Position numbers and translations under genes: made by a program
Part shown: piece by piece, positions 33,503 to 41,030 of the stretch
How positions within the stretch are numbered: position 1 is the first letter of the stretch
Layout: each line of letters opens with the position of its first letter
Source of the DNA: SFEB01 sp964612455
Lineage (GTDB): Bacteria > Bacillota > Clostridia > Christensenellales > CAG-314
Length of the DNA stretch: 48,905 bases
Direction of reading: 5' to 3'
Assembly (NCBI GenBank): GCA_964612455.1
Contig: CAZTCB010000006.1
Coordinates: 1-48,905, forward strand
The notes under the pieces: generated by a model
Databases searched by the model: none
Told to the model about the DNA's origin: nothing
The model's input: the letters and a program-made list of their open reading frames with translations, nothing else

Positions 33503-33847
33503 TCAGTCACCGCCGACCAGTCCTTTGCCGTAGAGTTTACCGCATGCGGTGTACATGCGTTCCTTCGTCGACATGAGGACGAGGTCGTTGTCCGCTGCGA
33601 TTTGCAACGTTTTTTCGTCGGGAGTCTTTCCCCTGACGAAACAAATGCACTTCATATCCATCATGAGCGCGGTACGGACCACCTGAGGATTAACGAGACC
33701 GGTCAGCAATACCGATTGGTCCTTGACGTAAGCCAATACGTCGGACATCATATCGCTGCCGCAAGCCGAATTTATTTCGGTATCTATCAAGTCCTCGCCG
33801 CAAAGAATATCCGCCGATAAAATCTCGGAAATTTCCCTGATAGTCAT
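33503..33847 (-). CDS. DRTGG-domain protein, copy 1
   Basis: A 114-residue single-domain protein with SADILCGEDLIDTEINSACGSDMMSDVLAYVKDQ (about 10-44), and VLLTGLVNPQVVRTALMMDMKCICFVRGK and later LMSTKERMYTACGKLY. It matches the DRTGG fold, which generally senses small ligands. It is distantly related to the second DRTGG gene (31483-31818). It begins two bases after the hydC stop and ends two bases before the next ATPase gene, so translation is coupled. Confidence 0.75.
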   Translation of the reverse strand: MTIREISEILSADILCGEDLIDTEINSACGSDMMSDVLAYVKDQSVLLTGLVNPQVVRTALMMDMKCICFVRGKTPDEKTLQIAADNDLVLMSTKERMYTACGKLYGKGLVGGD

Positions 33848-33849
33848 AA

Positions 33850-34344
33850 TTAGTTTTTATATTTGTTAACGATACCCTCGACCTGAGCGACCGTTACCTT
33901 TCCGTATACTTCGCCGTTGACGGTCAACACTGGAGCAAGACCGCAGCAACCTATGCAACGAGTCGCTTCGATTGAAAACTTGCCGTCGGGCGTGATTTCG
34001 CCCTCGTTGATGCCGAGGACTTGTTTAAGTTTGTCCATGACGTCGCCGCTGCCTTTGACGTAGCAAGCGGTACCGAGACAAACAGCAACGTTGTATTCCC
34101 CCTTGGGATAAAGGCTGAATTGCGAATAGAAAGTAGCTACTCCGTATACTTCCTCGACGGATACGTCGAGACCTTCCGCGATACGCGTGACGACCTCTAT
34201 CGGTAGATAACCGTAAATTTCCTGTGCTTTTTGCAGGACGGGCATGACGGCGCCCCTAACGTGCTTGTGTTGCTCGATGACTTTGTCCAGCTGTTTGCGT
34301 TGTTCTTCTGTTTCCTTAAAAGGAATTTGGCAAATTTTACTCAT
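33850..34344 (-). CDS. hydC: NuoE-like [2Fe-2S] subunit of the hydrogenase
   Basis: The 164-residue thioredoxin-like subunit binds one [2Fe-2S] cluster through CLGTAC (about 90-95) and CIGCCG (about 130-135). It belongs with the HydA and HydB encoded at the other end of the operon, forming the HydABC trimer (family knowledge). The first gene of the operon, it has an AGGAG ribosome site and a strong promoter 60-90 bases upstream. Placing the signalling genes between hydC and hydB means that the whole set is made together. Confidence 0.93.
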   Translation of the reverse strand: MSKICQIPFKETEEQRKQLDKVIEQHKHVRGAVMPVLQKAQEIYGYLPIEVVTRIAEGLDVSVEEVYGVATFYSQFSLYPKGEYNVAVCLGTACYVKGSGDVMDKLKQVLGINEGEITPDGKFSIEATRCIGCCGLAPVLTVNGEVYGKVTVAQVEGIVNKYKN

Positions 34345-34401
34345 TTTGTTCTCCTGTAAAAAATTTTCCGACTAAAATCGATGTCCTGCGACACCATATC
34401 A

Positions 34402-34430
34402 ATTATATTAAATTTTATTTCATTCGTCAA
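34402..34430 (-). promoter_or_regulatory. Sigma-A promoter of the hydrogenase operon
   Basis: Minus strand TTGACG (34430-34425), 17 bases, TATAAT (34407-34402). The predicted start is near 34395, with about 50 bases of leader. Palindromic repeats begin 31 bases upstream of the -35. Confidence 0.8.
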
Positions 34431-34469
34431 CCGAATTTTGATATTTTGGCAGATATTTTTATGCGTAAA

Positions 34470-34502
34470 ATGCATAAAAATCATAGAAAAATACTTGGAA
34501 TT
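34470..34502. repeat. 33-base direct repeat, copy 1, upstream of hyd promoter
   Basis: Identical to copy 2 (34524-34556) at 29 of 33 positions, with a 54-base period. It contains the palindrome-like ATGCATAAAAATCAT (34470-34484) and ACTTGGAATT. A third related box, ATGCGTAAAATGCAT, overlaps at 34461-34475. Confidence 0.75.
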
Positions 34503-34523
34503 GCTCGATTTGAGCCGAAATTA

Positions 34524-34556
34524 ATGCATAAAATTCATAGTAATTTACTTGGAATT
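34524..34556. repeat. 33-base direct repeat, copy 2, between hyd and MBL genes
   Basis: The box ATGCATAAAATTCAT (34524-34538) is an imperfect palindrome (ATGCAT/ATTCAT around AAA), and ACTTGGAATT (34547-34556) is shared exactly with copy 1. The spacing is about five turns of DNA. The rest of the 333-base divergent region holds only the two promoters. Confidence 0.75.
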
Positions 34557-34631
34557 TCCGTACTTGTCGCACAAAAAAGACTTTTTTACCGCGCCGCAAA
34601 TTTAAAAAAAAGAAAAACGTCCGATTTTCTA

Positions 34632-34659
34632 TTGCATTTTTTTTCGTATAGAGTATAAT
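34632..34659 (+). promoter_or_regulatory. Sigma-A promoter of the MBL-fold gene
   Basis: TTGCAT (34632-34637), 16 bases, TATAAT (34654-34659). The leader is about 12 bases and carries GGAGGG. Confidence 0.65.
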
Positions 34660-34677
34660 ATCTTCGGAGGGAAAAAC

Positions 34678-35316
34678 ATGCTCGACGTTTTAATCAACTG
34701 CCACAGCAGTATAAAAATAGAAAATTTTTACTTTGACCCTTATCGCATCGAGGAGGCTGTCCACGACGCAAGCATAGTATTTATCACCCACTCTCATTAC
34801 GACCATTTTTCGCCCGAGGACGTTAAAGCGGTATCCAACGCCGATACTAAATTTGTAGTCACTCCCGACTGCGTCAGCGGACTCGTAGCCGCCGGCGTCG
34901 CTCCGTCAAAAATCACGACGGTAAAACCCGGTGCATCGCTCTCCGTCAACGGCGTCCGCATAGAAACGTTTTCCGCTTTCAACGAGAATAAACCTTTTCA
35001 CCCCCGCTCCAAAAACTGGGTGGGCTACGTCGTCACGATAGGCAAAAAACGTTGTTGCGTCATAGGCGACGGCGACCTCCACGAAGACCTCGTAAAGATT
35101 AAATGCGATTATCTTTTCGTGCCAATAGGCGGCACGTACACTATGGACGCCGCTCAGGCGGCTCAACTCGCCAATCTTATCGCGCCCGAATTGACAATCC
35201 CCACCCACTACGGCACGCTCGTCGGCGGCAAGGAAGATGAAAACGCTTTTATCGCCCGCATCAAAGTGCCTTATCGGATACTGATTAAAAATCCGAAAAA
35301 CGATAGCAACGGCTAA
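34678..35316 (+). CDS. MBL-fold metallo-hydrolase
   Basis: The 212-residue metallo-beta-lactamase-fold protein has THSHYDHFSPED (about 36-47, HxHxDH motif), VIGDGDLHED (about 127-136) and IPTHYGT (about 180-186) as zinc-binding sites. It is of the UlaG-like small soluble type (VGYVVTIGKKRCCVIGD), which hydrolyses lactones or phosphodiesters. The specific substrate is unknown. GGAGGG precedes the ATG. It is divergent from the hyd operon and shares the repeat-bearing intergenic region with it, so common control is possible. A bidirectional terminator follows. Confidence 0.88.
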   Translation: MLDVLINCHSSIKIENFYFDPYRIEEAVHDASIVFITHSHYDHFSPEDVKAVSNADTKFVVTPDCVSGLVAAGVAPSKITTVKPGASLSVNGVRIETFSAFNENKPFHPRSKNWVGYVVTIGKKRCCVIGDGDLHEDLVKIKCDYLFVPIGGTYTMDAAQAAQLANLIAPELTIPTHYGTLVGGKEDENAFIARIKVPYRILIKNPKNDSNG

Positions 35317-35342
35317 AGCCGATTAAAAAACAACGTTAAACG

Positions 35343-35383
35343 AAAAGACCGACAAAGAGAACTCTCTCGTCGGTCTTTTTTAT
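35343..35383. terminator. Bidirectional terminator between MBL and YitT genes
   Basis: AAAAGACCGAC (35343-35353) pairs with GTCGGTCTTTT (35369-35379), with an inner GAGA/TCTC. It is followed by T-runs in both directions. Confidence 0.85.
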
Positions 35384-35411
35384 TCCGTTTTACGTTTAAA
35401 TTTTTACTTTT

Positions 35412-36458
35412 CTATTTACCCGTCCTGCCTTTATTGTCGTGCAAAACTTTTGACTGAATATCCTCGTCGGTATTGCGGAAACCGTTTCCCACAACCTCTT
35501 TTACCGTATAGACGGTAGCAAACGCGTCGGGATCCACCTGACGCACGATTTGTCTCGCCCTGTTGAGTTGACGTTTGTATATAATACAGACTATCATCGT
35601 CTTGTCTTTGTGCGAGTACATTCCCGTTACTTTTATTCCCGTCAATCCGCGGTGGAGATTGGCGTCTAAGGCATCCGCCACTTGTTGGGGTTTGTCGGTA
35701 ACGATATCCAGACCAAACGCCGAAGAATACCCCTTGTATATCTGGTTTTGCACCACGTGCGCCGTAAACTGCGCCGCAATGGAGTAAACGAGAACGTACA
35801 TCCAGACGTCTATGTTGATTTCGTTCGCGAGAGTTACGCCGCAAATCTGAGAAACAATCGCGGCAACGACTATCGTGCCTATATCGATACAGAGAATGAC
35901 GCGAAAGTAATTTTCCCTCTGTCCGTGACGCTGCATGACCATGGTGACTATATCGCTGCCGCCCGTTGACGCCTGTATGCTAAGCATCAAAGGCAAGCTC
36001 AAACCGTTGAGCGCGCCGCCGAGCAAGGTAAACAAAACCATTTCTTCGCCCGTGGCGGGAGCCGTATGAATGATACTCGCCACGTCCGTGAGCGCCAACG
36101 CCTCCATCATAGCCGTCATGAGCACGAGGCAAACGGCTGTCTTTATCGCAAAGCCCCTGTCGGTTTTAACGAAAGCCACGACGAGTAACGGAATATTGAC
36201 CGCGAGCAAAAACAACCCCGCAAAAGCGTCCGCACCGGGTATTACCCAGCTCAACAGTCCGGCTATACCGACAGCCCCGCCGATAAGCACGCGATTGGGG
36301 ATTAGCAGGAGCTCCAACGCCACAGCGCGTAAAAAAGCCGCCGCGACGATATTAAACACGGTTTTTAATTTTCTCTTGGCATTGTGCCGTTTTAAATCTT
36401 TTTCGGACGGCAGATTTGTCGCACACTCTGCAACCGCCGTCGTTTTTTCGTCTGACAT
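35412..36458 (-). CDS. YitT-family membrane protein, paralogue 1
   Basis: This 348-residue protein belongs to the YitT (DUF161/DUF2179) family. A hydrophilic N-terminal stretch (1-30) precedes about five membrane segments with the family's PNRVLIGGAVGIAGLLSW and TGGSDIVTMVMQRHG. The C-terminal soluble DUF2179 domain (about 260-330) has GLTGIKVTGMYSHKDKTMIVCIIYKRQLN. YitT proteins have no proven function; some are called putative transporters. AGGAG precedes the ATG. It ends a run of three paralogues, 10 bases after the middle one. Confidence 0.88.
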   Translation of the reverse strand: MSDEKTTAVAECATNLPSEKDLKRHNAKRKLKTVFNIVAAAFLRAVALELLLIPNRVLIGGAVGIAGLLSWVIPGADAFAGLFLLAVNIPLLVVAFVKTDRGFAIKTAVCLVLMTAMMEALALTDVASIIHTAPATGEEMVLFTLLGGALNGLSLPLMLSIQASTGGSDIVTMVMQRHGQRENYFRVILCIDIGTIVVAAIVSQICGVTLANEINIDVWMYVLVYSIAAQFTAHVVQNQIYKGYSSAFGLDIVTDKPQQVADALDANLHRGLTGIKVTGMYSHKDKTMIVCIIYKRQLNRARQIVRQVDPDAFATVYTVKEVVGNGFRNTDEDIQSKVLHDNKGRTGK

Positions 36459-36468
36459 ATCTTTACTC

Positions 36469-37362
36469 CTACTTAAAATTCGGGCGAGTAACCACGCCGT
36501 CTATTATTTTGCAATACGCGAAACACTCGGGATCTACTTTTTTCAACAAATGTTTCAGCTTTCCGTTTTGTCTGTGAGGTATCACGACAATCAACATGTC
36601 CTTGTCGGACGGTATTCCGTCCGCTTTGACGAGTTTCGTACCCGTCACCCCTCGTTTAAAGTGCTCTACAAGGGCGTCGGACACCTCGTCTCGTTTTTTC
36701 GTCACGACGTAGTACTTTAACAACGGATCCAACCCCTGAGAATAACTGTCGACAACGAAAGCGACTACGTAACTGAACAGTACCGAGTAGACGAGTTTAA
36801 TCACGCTGTCCAACATATCGAATCCCTTGACTATGAAACAAATCAACCCCAGCCCGTACACGCAAAAGTTGACAATATTGAGTATCCCTCCTATTTTTGC
36901 GTCGGGATTGCGACTGACCACGATACTGCTGACGATTTCGCTGCCGCCGTTGCTCGCATGTCCGGCATACGGAAAATAAACGCCAAAGCCCTCTATCACG
37001 CCGCCGAAAACCACCCACAGCAATACGCTCGGCGGTTCTTCCTGCGGGATGTTGAGTCTCTCGAGTATCCCGTAAAAAACGCTGTACATTATACAGGCAT
37101 ACACCGTTTTTACCGAAAATCCCTTGGGCAACATCACGAGCGACAACACCAGCAAAGGTATCTGAATGGCTATCGAGGTTATGCTCATCTGCCACCCGAA
37201 CCAATATAAAAACACGTTTGTCAAACCGCCCACTCCGCATGCCACTATCTGACACGGCACGACGAAAAAATACGCCGCTATTACCATGAGGGCGGCACCG
37301 AGCGTCACCAGCAAATATTCTTTAAGCGTCGTGACGACGCTTTTTTTAGTGATTTTTTTCAT
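36469..37362 (-). CDS. YitT-family membrane protein, paralogue 2
   Basis: A 297-residue YitT protein with about five membrane segments (PCQIVACGVGGLTNVFLYW; ASNGGSEIVSSIVVSRNPDAKIG). The DUF2179 end has FKRGVTGTKLVKADGIPSDKDMLIVVIPHRQ and CFAYCKIIDGVVTRPNFK. It is much closer to paralogue 3 than to paralogue 1: both end in TDPECFAYCKIIDGVVTRP or a near variant. AGGT precedes the ATG, and it has a consensus promoter about 60 bases upstream. Its product may form heteromers with its paralogues, but nothing proves it. Confidence 0.9.
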   Translation of the reverse strand: MKKITKKSVVTTLKEYLLVTLGAALMVIAAYFFVVPCQIVACGVGGLTNVFLYWFGWQMSITSIAIQIPLLVLSLVMLPKGFSVKTVYACIMYSVFYGILERLNIPQEEPPSVLLWVVFGGVIEGFGVYFPYAGHASNGGSEIVSSIVVSRNPDAKIGGILNIVNFCVYGLGLICFIVKGFDMLDSVIKLVYSVLFSYVVAFVVDSYSQGLDPLLKYYVVTKKRDEVSDALVEHFKRGVTGTKLVKADGIPSDKDMLIVVIPHRQNGKLKHLLKKVDPECFAYCKIIDGVVTRPNFK

Positions 37363-37422
37363 ATTTACCTTTTTAAACTCGTTGTTTAAATACCGTTTTG
37401 CCTTTCGATTTTTTATCCTTTT

Positions 37423-37451
37423 ATTATACCAAACAATCCGACGTTTATCAA
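37423..37451 (-). promoter_or_regulatory. Sigma-A promoter of YitT paralogues 2 and 1
   Basis: Minus strand TTGATA (37451-37446), 17 bases, TATAAT (37428-37423). Confidence 0.75.
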
Positions 37452-37524
37452 CCGAAACGACGCATTTTTTTTAAAAAACGGAACTTTATTTTTTTCCAAT
37501 TATCCGAAACACGCACCCGTACCG

Positions 37525-38448
37525 TCACTTTTTGACTTTTCGGAAATCGGGGCGAGTCACGACTCCGTCGATTATCTTACAATAAGCGAAACACTCGGGG
37601 TCTGTAGTCTTCAACAGATGTTTCAACTTGCCGTTCTGTCGATGCAATATGACGACCATCAGCACGCGCTTGCCTGTCGGATTGCCGTTTTCGTCCACTA
37701 TATCCGCACCCGTTACCCCGCGTTTAAACCTTTCTACCAGCATTTTAGCCATCTCGTCGGATTTTTCCGTCACGACGTAATATTTGAGCAACGGATCGAG
37801 CCCCTGAGAACAAACGTTGACGACAAAGGACGAAACGGAGCTTAGTAGCACCGAGTAAAATATACGCACGCAACACTCCAACAAATAATCCGTCCCCATC
37901 ATACCGTCCCTGACGCCTATTGAAATAAAGCATATCAACGCCAGCCCGTACACGCAAAAGTCCACGAGCCTTAAAACGCTGCCTATTTTCGCGTCGGGAT
38001 TGCGGCTGACGACGACGTTGCTGACAATCTCGCTGCCGCCGTTGCTGCCGTTGCCCGCGTACGCCAAAAAAATCCCGATACCCTCCACGAAACCGCCGAA
38101 AACCAGCCACAACAATCTACTCGTAGGCAACGGCGCTACGACGGTTTTTTCGAGCAACGCAAACAACAGGCTGTATACCACGCATGCGAAAGCCGTTTTT
38201 ACGGAAAAACCTTTGGGCAAAGTCACGAGAGCCAGCACAAGCAAGGGTATCTGCAACAATATCGACGTCACGCTCACCGAAAAACCGAACCAATAATACA
38301 AGATATTGGACAGCCCGCCGACGCCGCCGGACACGAGATTGCAAGGCAAAATAAAGAAATAAGCGGACGCGACGAGACACGCGGAACCCGCCGCTACCAG
38401 ACAATAATCCGATATGGTTTTTAATACTTTGTTACCCGTCGTCCTCAA
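37525..38448 (-). CDS. YitT-family membrane protein, paralogue 3
   Basis: A 307-residue YitT protein, with PCNLVSGGVGGLSNILYYW (about 35-53), GSNGGSEIVSNVVVSRNPDAKIG and a DUF2179 end with FKRGVTGADIVDENGNPTGKRVLMVVILHRQNGKLKHLL. Many stretches are identical to paralogue 2, indicating a fairly recent duplication. The start codon is TTG (38446-38448), supported by GGAGG nine bases upstream and by the absence of an ATG in the N-terminal region. An extended -10 element lies upstream. Function unknown as for the other copies. Confidence 0.88.
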   Translation of the reverse strand: MRTTGNKVLKTISDYCLVAAGSACLVASAYFFILPCNLVSGGVGGLSNILYYWFGFSVSVTSILLQIPLLVLALVTLPKGFSVKTAFACVVYSLLFALLEKTVVAPLPTSRLLWLVFGGFVEGIGIFLAYAGNGSNGGSEIVSNVVVSRNPDAKIGSVLRLVDFCVYGLALICFISIGVRDGMMGTDYLLECCVRIFYSVLLSSVSSFVVNVCSQGLDPLLKYYVVTEKSDEMAKMLVERFKRGVTGADIVDENGNPTGKRVLMVVILHRQNGKLKHLLKTTDPECFAYCKIIDGVVTRPDFRKVKK

Positions 38449-38488
38449 CTCCGTCCGCCTCCTTTTTATGCTATTTTTAATAAAAAAA

Positions 38489-38497
38489 ATTATATCA
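38489..38497 (-). promoter_or_regulatory. Extended -10 element before YitT paralogue 3
   Basis: Minus strand TGATATAAT (38497-38489). No convincing -35, as is common for extended -10 promoters. Confidence 0.5.
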
Positions 38498-38562
38498 AAC
38501 GACTCGTTTTATCCGTCGTTTTTAATACGCGTTTTTAAATCTTGGTTACTCTTTGATTTGAA

Positions 38563-38605
38563 TCCGCCGACGAGAGAAAACTCTCCTCCCGTCGGCAAAA
38601 ACGGA
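38563..38605. other. Stem-loop after the unknown membrane protein gene
   Basis: Read on the minus strand, GCCGAC and GTCGGC with an inner GAGAG/CTCTC stem form a strong hairpin just after the stop at 38611. It lacks a following U-run, so it may be an RNA-stability element or a factor-dependent terminator rather than an intrinsic one. Confidence 0.5.
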
Positions 38606-38610
38606 TTTGT

Positions 38611-39270
38611 TTAAAGCGAAAAATATTTTTTAAACGTTTCGTGCAAACGTTTTGCTTTTTCGTCGGCTTCAGACTCGTCGACGATTTCGTTCAACGCGGT
38701 TTTTAGCCTTTTTAGTCGCGTCTCATCCGTTTCGTCGCCCCCGTCGTCGACGTCCGATTTTATTTCGTCCTCGGAGTAAATTTCTTTTATCTCGGCAACG
38801 ATTTTTTTCAACTTTTCGACGATATCCGACAATGACGCCTCGTTGTCTACGAGTTGTCGTTTGATATCGGTAATAAGCACGATTTCGTCAAAAAGAATAG
38901 CAAAAACGCCGTCTTTGCTGAGATTTTTCAAGCTGTTTTTGTCAAACGACGCGACAAACTTGTAAACGACGACCGCCGCCGCACCTATGGTGAGACCGTC
39001 CACTACTATCCCTACTACGCTGCCGACACCGTCAAAACTCTTGCCGCAAACCCAAAAAAAGTTTATCGCCGCCGATACCAATCCCAATATAAACGGAAGC
39101 AACGGCACGAAATCGAATTTGTTACACAAATCTATTTTCAGTTTGTTGACGAAGCACTTTTTGATTATCTGCACCGCCAACGCGACCAACGCGCCGTAAA
39201 GCAAAAAGATACCGTTGTCGACGTTTGCAAAAAACTCCAACAAATCCGCATGAGCATTTTCAAATTGCAT
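38611..39270 (-). CDS. Unknown membrane protein with charged coiled-coil tail
   Basis: I do not recognise this 219-residue protein. The N-terminal half has three hydrophobic segments (about 20-40, 52-72 and 80-105, the last with VGSVVGIVVDGLTIGAAAVVVYKF). The C-terminal half (about 115-219) is cytosolic-looking, very acidic and lysine-rich, with predicted helical heptads (LSDIVEKLKKIVAEIKEIYSE and later LKRLKTALNEIVDESEADEKAK). There are no catalytic motifs. Layout suggests a membrane anchor for a coiled-coil complex. The ATG at 39270 is set by AAAGGAGGG, although a longer frame exists. It has its own promoter at 39344-39371. Confidence 0.65.
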   Translation of the reverse strand: MQFENAHADLLEFFANVDNGIFLLYGALVALAVQIIKKCFVNKLKIDLCNKFDFVPLLPFILGLVSAAINFFWVCGKSFDGVGSVVGIVVDGLTIGAAAVVVYKFVASFDKNSLKNLSKDGVFAILFDEIVLITDIKRQLVDNEASLSDIVEKLKKIVAEIKEIYSEDEIKSDVDDGGDETDETRLKRLKTALNEIVDESEADEKAKRLHETFKKYFSL

Positions 39271-39343
39271 TTTTCCCTCCTTTCGCACCCTTTTCGCGAG
39301 GTGCGCAAGAGCGATTGACAATCCCAAAAATCACTCTGCCGAT

Positions 39344-39371
39344 ATTTTATATCCGCTTTTTTCTCTGTCAA
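39344..39371 (-). promoter_or_regulatory. Promoter of the unknown membrane protein gene
   Basis: Minus strand TTGACA (39371-39366), 16 bases, TAAAAT (39349-39344). The leader of about 65 bases includes a CGCACC/GGTGCG hairpin near the ribosome site. Confidence 0.65.
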
Positions 39372-39389
39372 GTAAAAAGTATACGTTTT

Positions 39390-40184
39390 TTACAACAAAG
39401 CCTTATAAATCTCGTTTTTGCTTACGCCGAGGTCTTTAGCCGTGGCTTTGATTGCATCCATTTTGCTAAGACCTTGGTCGACGTAAAACTCCACGTGTTT
39501 CTCCACACTCAAATCGTTTAACGCGTTTTTGCTTGCGTCGGCTTTGTCGACGACGATAACGTACTCCCCTCTCGGTTCGTCGACGTGCGCCTGCCCGAGA
39601 GTGGTGTGTTCCACTCTCTCGTGCACTTTCGTCAGCTCTTTGCAAACGGCTATCCGCCTGTTTTCCCCGAGTTTGTCTTTAAGGTAAGCCAGCGTATCGT
39701 TGACGTCGTGAGGAGCGCAATAAAATATAAGCGTCCCCGCGGACACCACACTCTCCGTCACTCTGTCGCGATCGGCGTTTTTTTCGGGCAAAAACCCAAC
39801 GAAAACAAACGGCGTGTCAAACCCGCTCAGGACGAAAGAGTTTATCGCCGCACTCGCGCCGCTTACGACGCTGTACTCCTCGCCGCTGTCTATACAAGCG
39901 TTGACAAGAGTTCTGCCGGGATCGCTTATTCCCGGCATGCCCGCGTCGGAAATTATGCTTATCGTCTTGCCCTCTCGGGACAAACCGAGTATATACTCGC
40001 AACTCTTTGCTTCGTTAAATTTGTGATAGCTCTTTAAAGTCGCCTTTACGCCGAGGCGATTTAACAAAATGCTCGAGTGCCTCGTGTCTTCGCAAAAGAC
40101 GACGTCGCTTTTTTTTAATATTTCAACCGCCCTGTACGTTATCTCGTCGAGATTACCTATGGGGGTGGCGACAAAATAAATCAT
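39390..40184 (-). CDS. rsmI: 16S rRNA (cytidine(1402)-2'-O)-methyltransferase
   Basis: The 264-residue tetrapyrrole-methylase-fold enzyme methylates the ribose of C1402 in 16S rRNA using SAM. Typical sequence runs are ATPIGNLDEITYRAVE (6-21), CEDTRHSSILLNRLG, ISDAGMPGISDPGRTLV and VSGASAAINSFVLSGFDTPFVFVGFLP. The C-terminal 50 residues form the small helical extension of the family (LSKMDAIKATAKDLGVSKNEIYKALL). AAAGGAG precedes the ATG. It lies nine bases after trmN6, as the two often lie together in Bacillota. Confidence 0.95.
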   Translation of the reverse strand: MIYFVATPIGNLDEITYRAVEILKKSDVVFCEDTRHSSILLNRLGVKATLKSYHKFNEAKSCEYILGLSREGKTISIISDAGMPGISDPGRTLVNACIDSGEEYSVVSGASAAINSFVLSGFDTPFVFVGFLPEKNADRDRVTESVVSAGTLIFYCAPHDVNDTLAYLKDKLGENRRIAVCKELTKVHERVEHTTLGQAHVDEPRGEYVIVVDKADASKNALNDLSVEKHVEFYVDQGLSKMDAIKATAKDLGVSKNEIYKALL

Positions 40185-40193
40185 TTTTCTCCT

Positions 40194-40931
40194 TTAATCC
40201 GAAAAACTCTCGCCGTAAAGCTTTTTTACCGTTACGGAATAATTGCCGTCGGCGTCAAAAACGACGATTGGCTTAAGCCACTTTAATCCCGTCTTGCCGC
40301 CTTTGACAAACCGCGCCAAAAAGACGTTGGGCGTTTCTCCTTCTCTCGGGCAGACGGGGCAAAGCTCCTTGCCCTCTATCCCGTGTTTGCTACCGAGCGC
40401 GAAAGCCTCCGCCAGCCTCTCGGTCTGATGGACGAGATACAAACTGCCGCCGTACTTTAACGCTTTTTTCGCCACGACGAAAACGTCCTCCAGCGTCAAA
40501 GATATTTCGTGTCTGCTGACGGCGAGAGTCTCCGTCGACTGCAACGGACCGCTGCCCGCCTTTCGGTACGGCGGATTTACCACAACCGCATCGTATCGAC
40601 CTTCGACGCCCGACGCCCAGTCTTTCGCGTCGGCAAGTACCACTTTCACGACGTCGGAAAGCCCGTTGAGCTCGACGCTACGCGCCGCCATATCCGCCAC
40701 CGCGGGTTGAATCTCAACCCCGACGACTTCTTTCGGCTGCTGTTTTGCCGCAACGAGAATGGATATAATGCCGCTGCCGCAACCGATATCGGCGACCTTT
40801 TTTCCCTTGACGCCCCGCACGAAATTGGCAAGCAACACCGCGTCGGTGGTAAAACGGTATCCGTCGACGCTCTGAATTATCTTTAACCCTTTGTACTGTA
40901 AATCCTCTGTTTTTTCGCCGTCTTTCAACAT
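40194..40931 (-). CDS. trmN6: tRNA1(Val) (adenine(37)-N6)-methyltransferase-like protein
   Basis: The 245-residue SAM-dependent methyltransferase has the Rossmann motif DIGCGSGIISILVAA (about 48-62), acidic EIQPAV and the adenine-N6 signature NPPYRK (about 118-123). This is the YfiC/YabB family, which modifies A37 of tRNA in E. coli; the Bacillota member's substrate is less certain. It starts a two-gene unit with rsmI. There is no ribosome site, and the -10 element ends six bases before the ATG, so the message is likely leaderless. Confidence 0.9.
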   Translation of the reverse strand: MLKDGEKTEDLQYKGLKIIQSVDGYRFTTDAVLLANFVRGVKGKKVADIGCGSGIISILVAAKQQPKEVVGVEIQPAVADMAARSVELNGLSDVVKVVLADAKDWASGVEGRYDAVVVNPPYRKAGSGPLQSTETLAVSRHEISLTLEDVFVVAKKALKYGGSLYLVHQTERLAEAFALGSKHGIEGKELCPVCPREGETPNVFLARFVKGGKTGLKWLKPIVVFDADGNYSVTVKKLYGESFSD

Positions 40932-40937
40932 ACCGCT

Positions 40938-40966
40938 ATATTACCATACGCCGTCTTGCTTGGCAA
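40938..40966 (-). promoter_or_regulatory. trmN6 promoter placed for a leaderless transcript
   Basis: Minus strand TTGCCA (40966-40961), 17 bases ending in TGG (extended -10), TAATAT (40943-40938), AGCGGT, ATG. Confidence 0.6.
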
Positions 40967-40982
40967 GTTTTTTTCGTTTTTA

Positions 40983-41010
40983 AAAAACAAAAAGTCCCGC
41001 CGTCGGGACT
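40983..41010 (-). terminator. Terminator after the ferredoxin gene
   Basis: AGTCCCG (40993-40999) pairs with CGGGACT (41004-41010), loop of four bases. On the minus strand a T-rich tail follows. Confidence 0.85.
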
Positions 41011-41030
41011 CTTTGCAAATCTGTTTTTAA

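Noticed and set aside
34446..34658. 70-codon plus-strand frame with a repeated MHK..ILGI-like peptide
   Set aside because: The repeat is in frame only because its period is 54 bases; there is no ribosome site, it runs through the MBL promoter, and the boxes are palindromic, which fits operators better.
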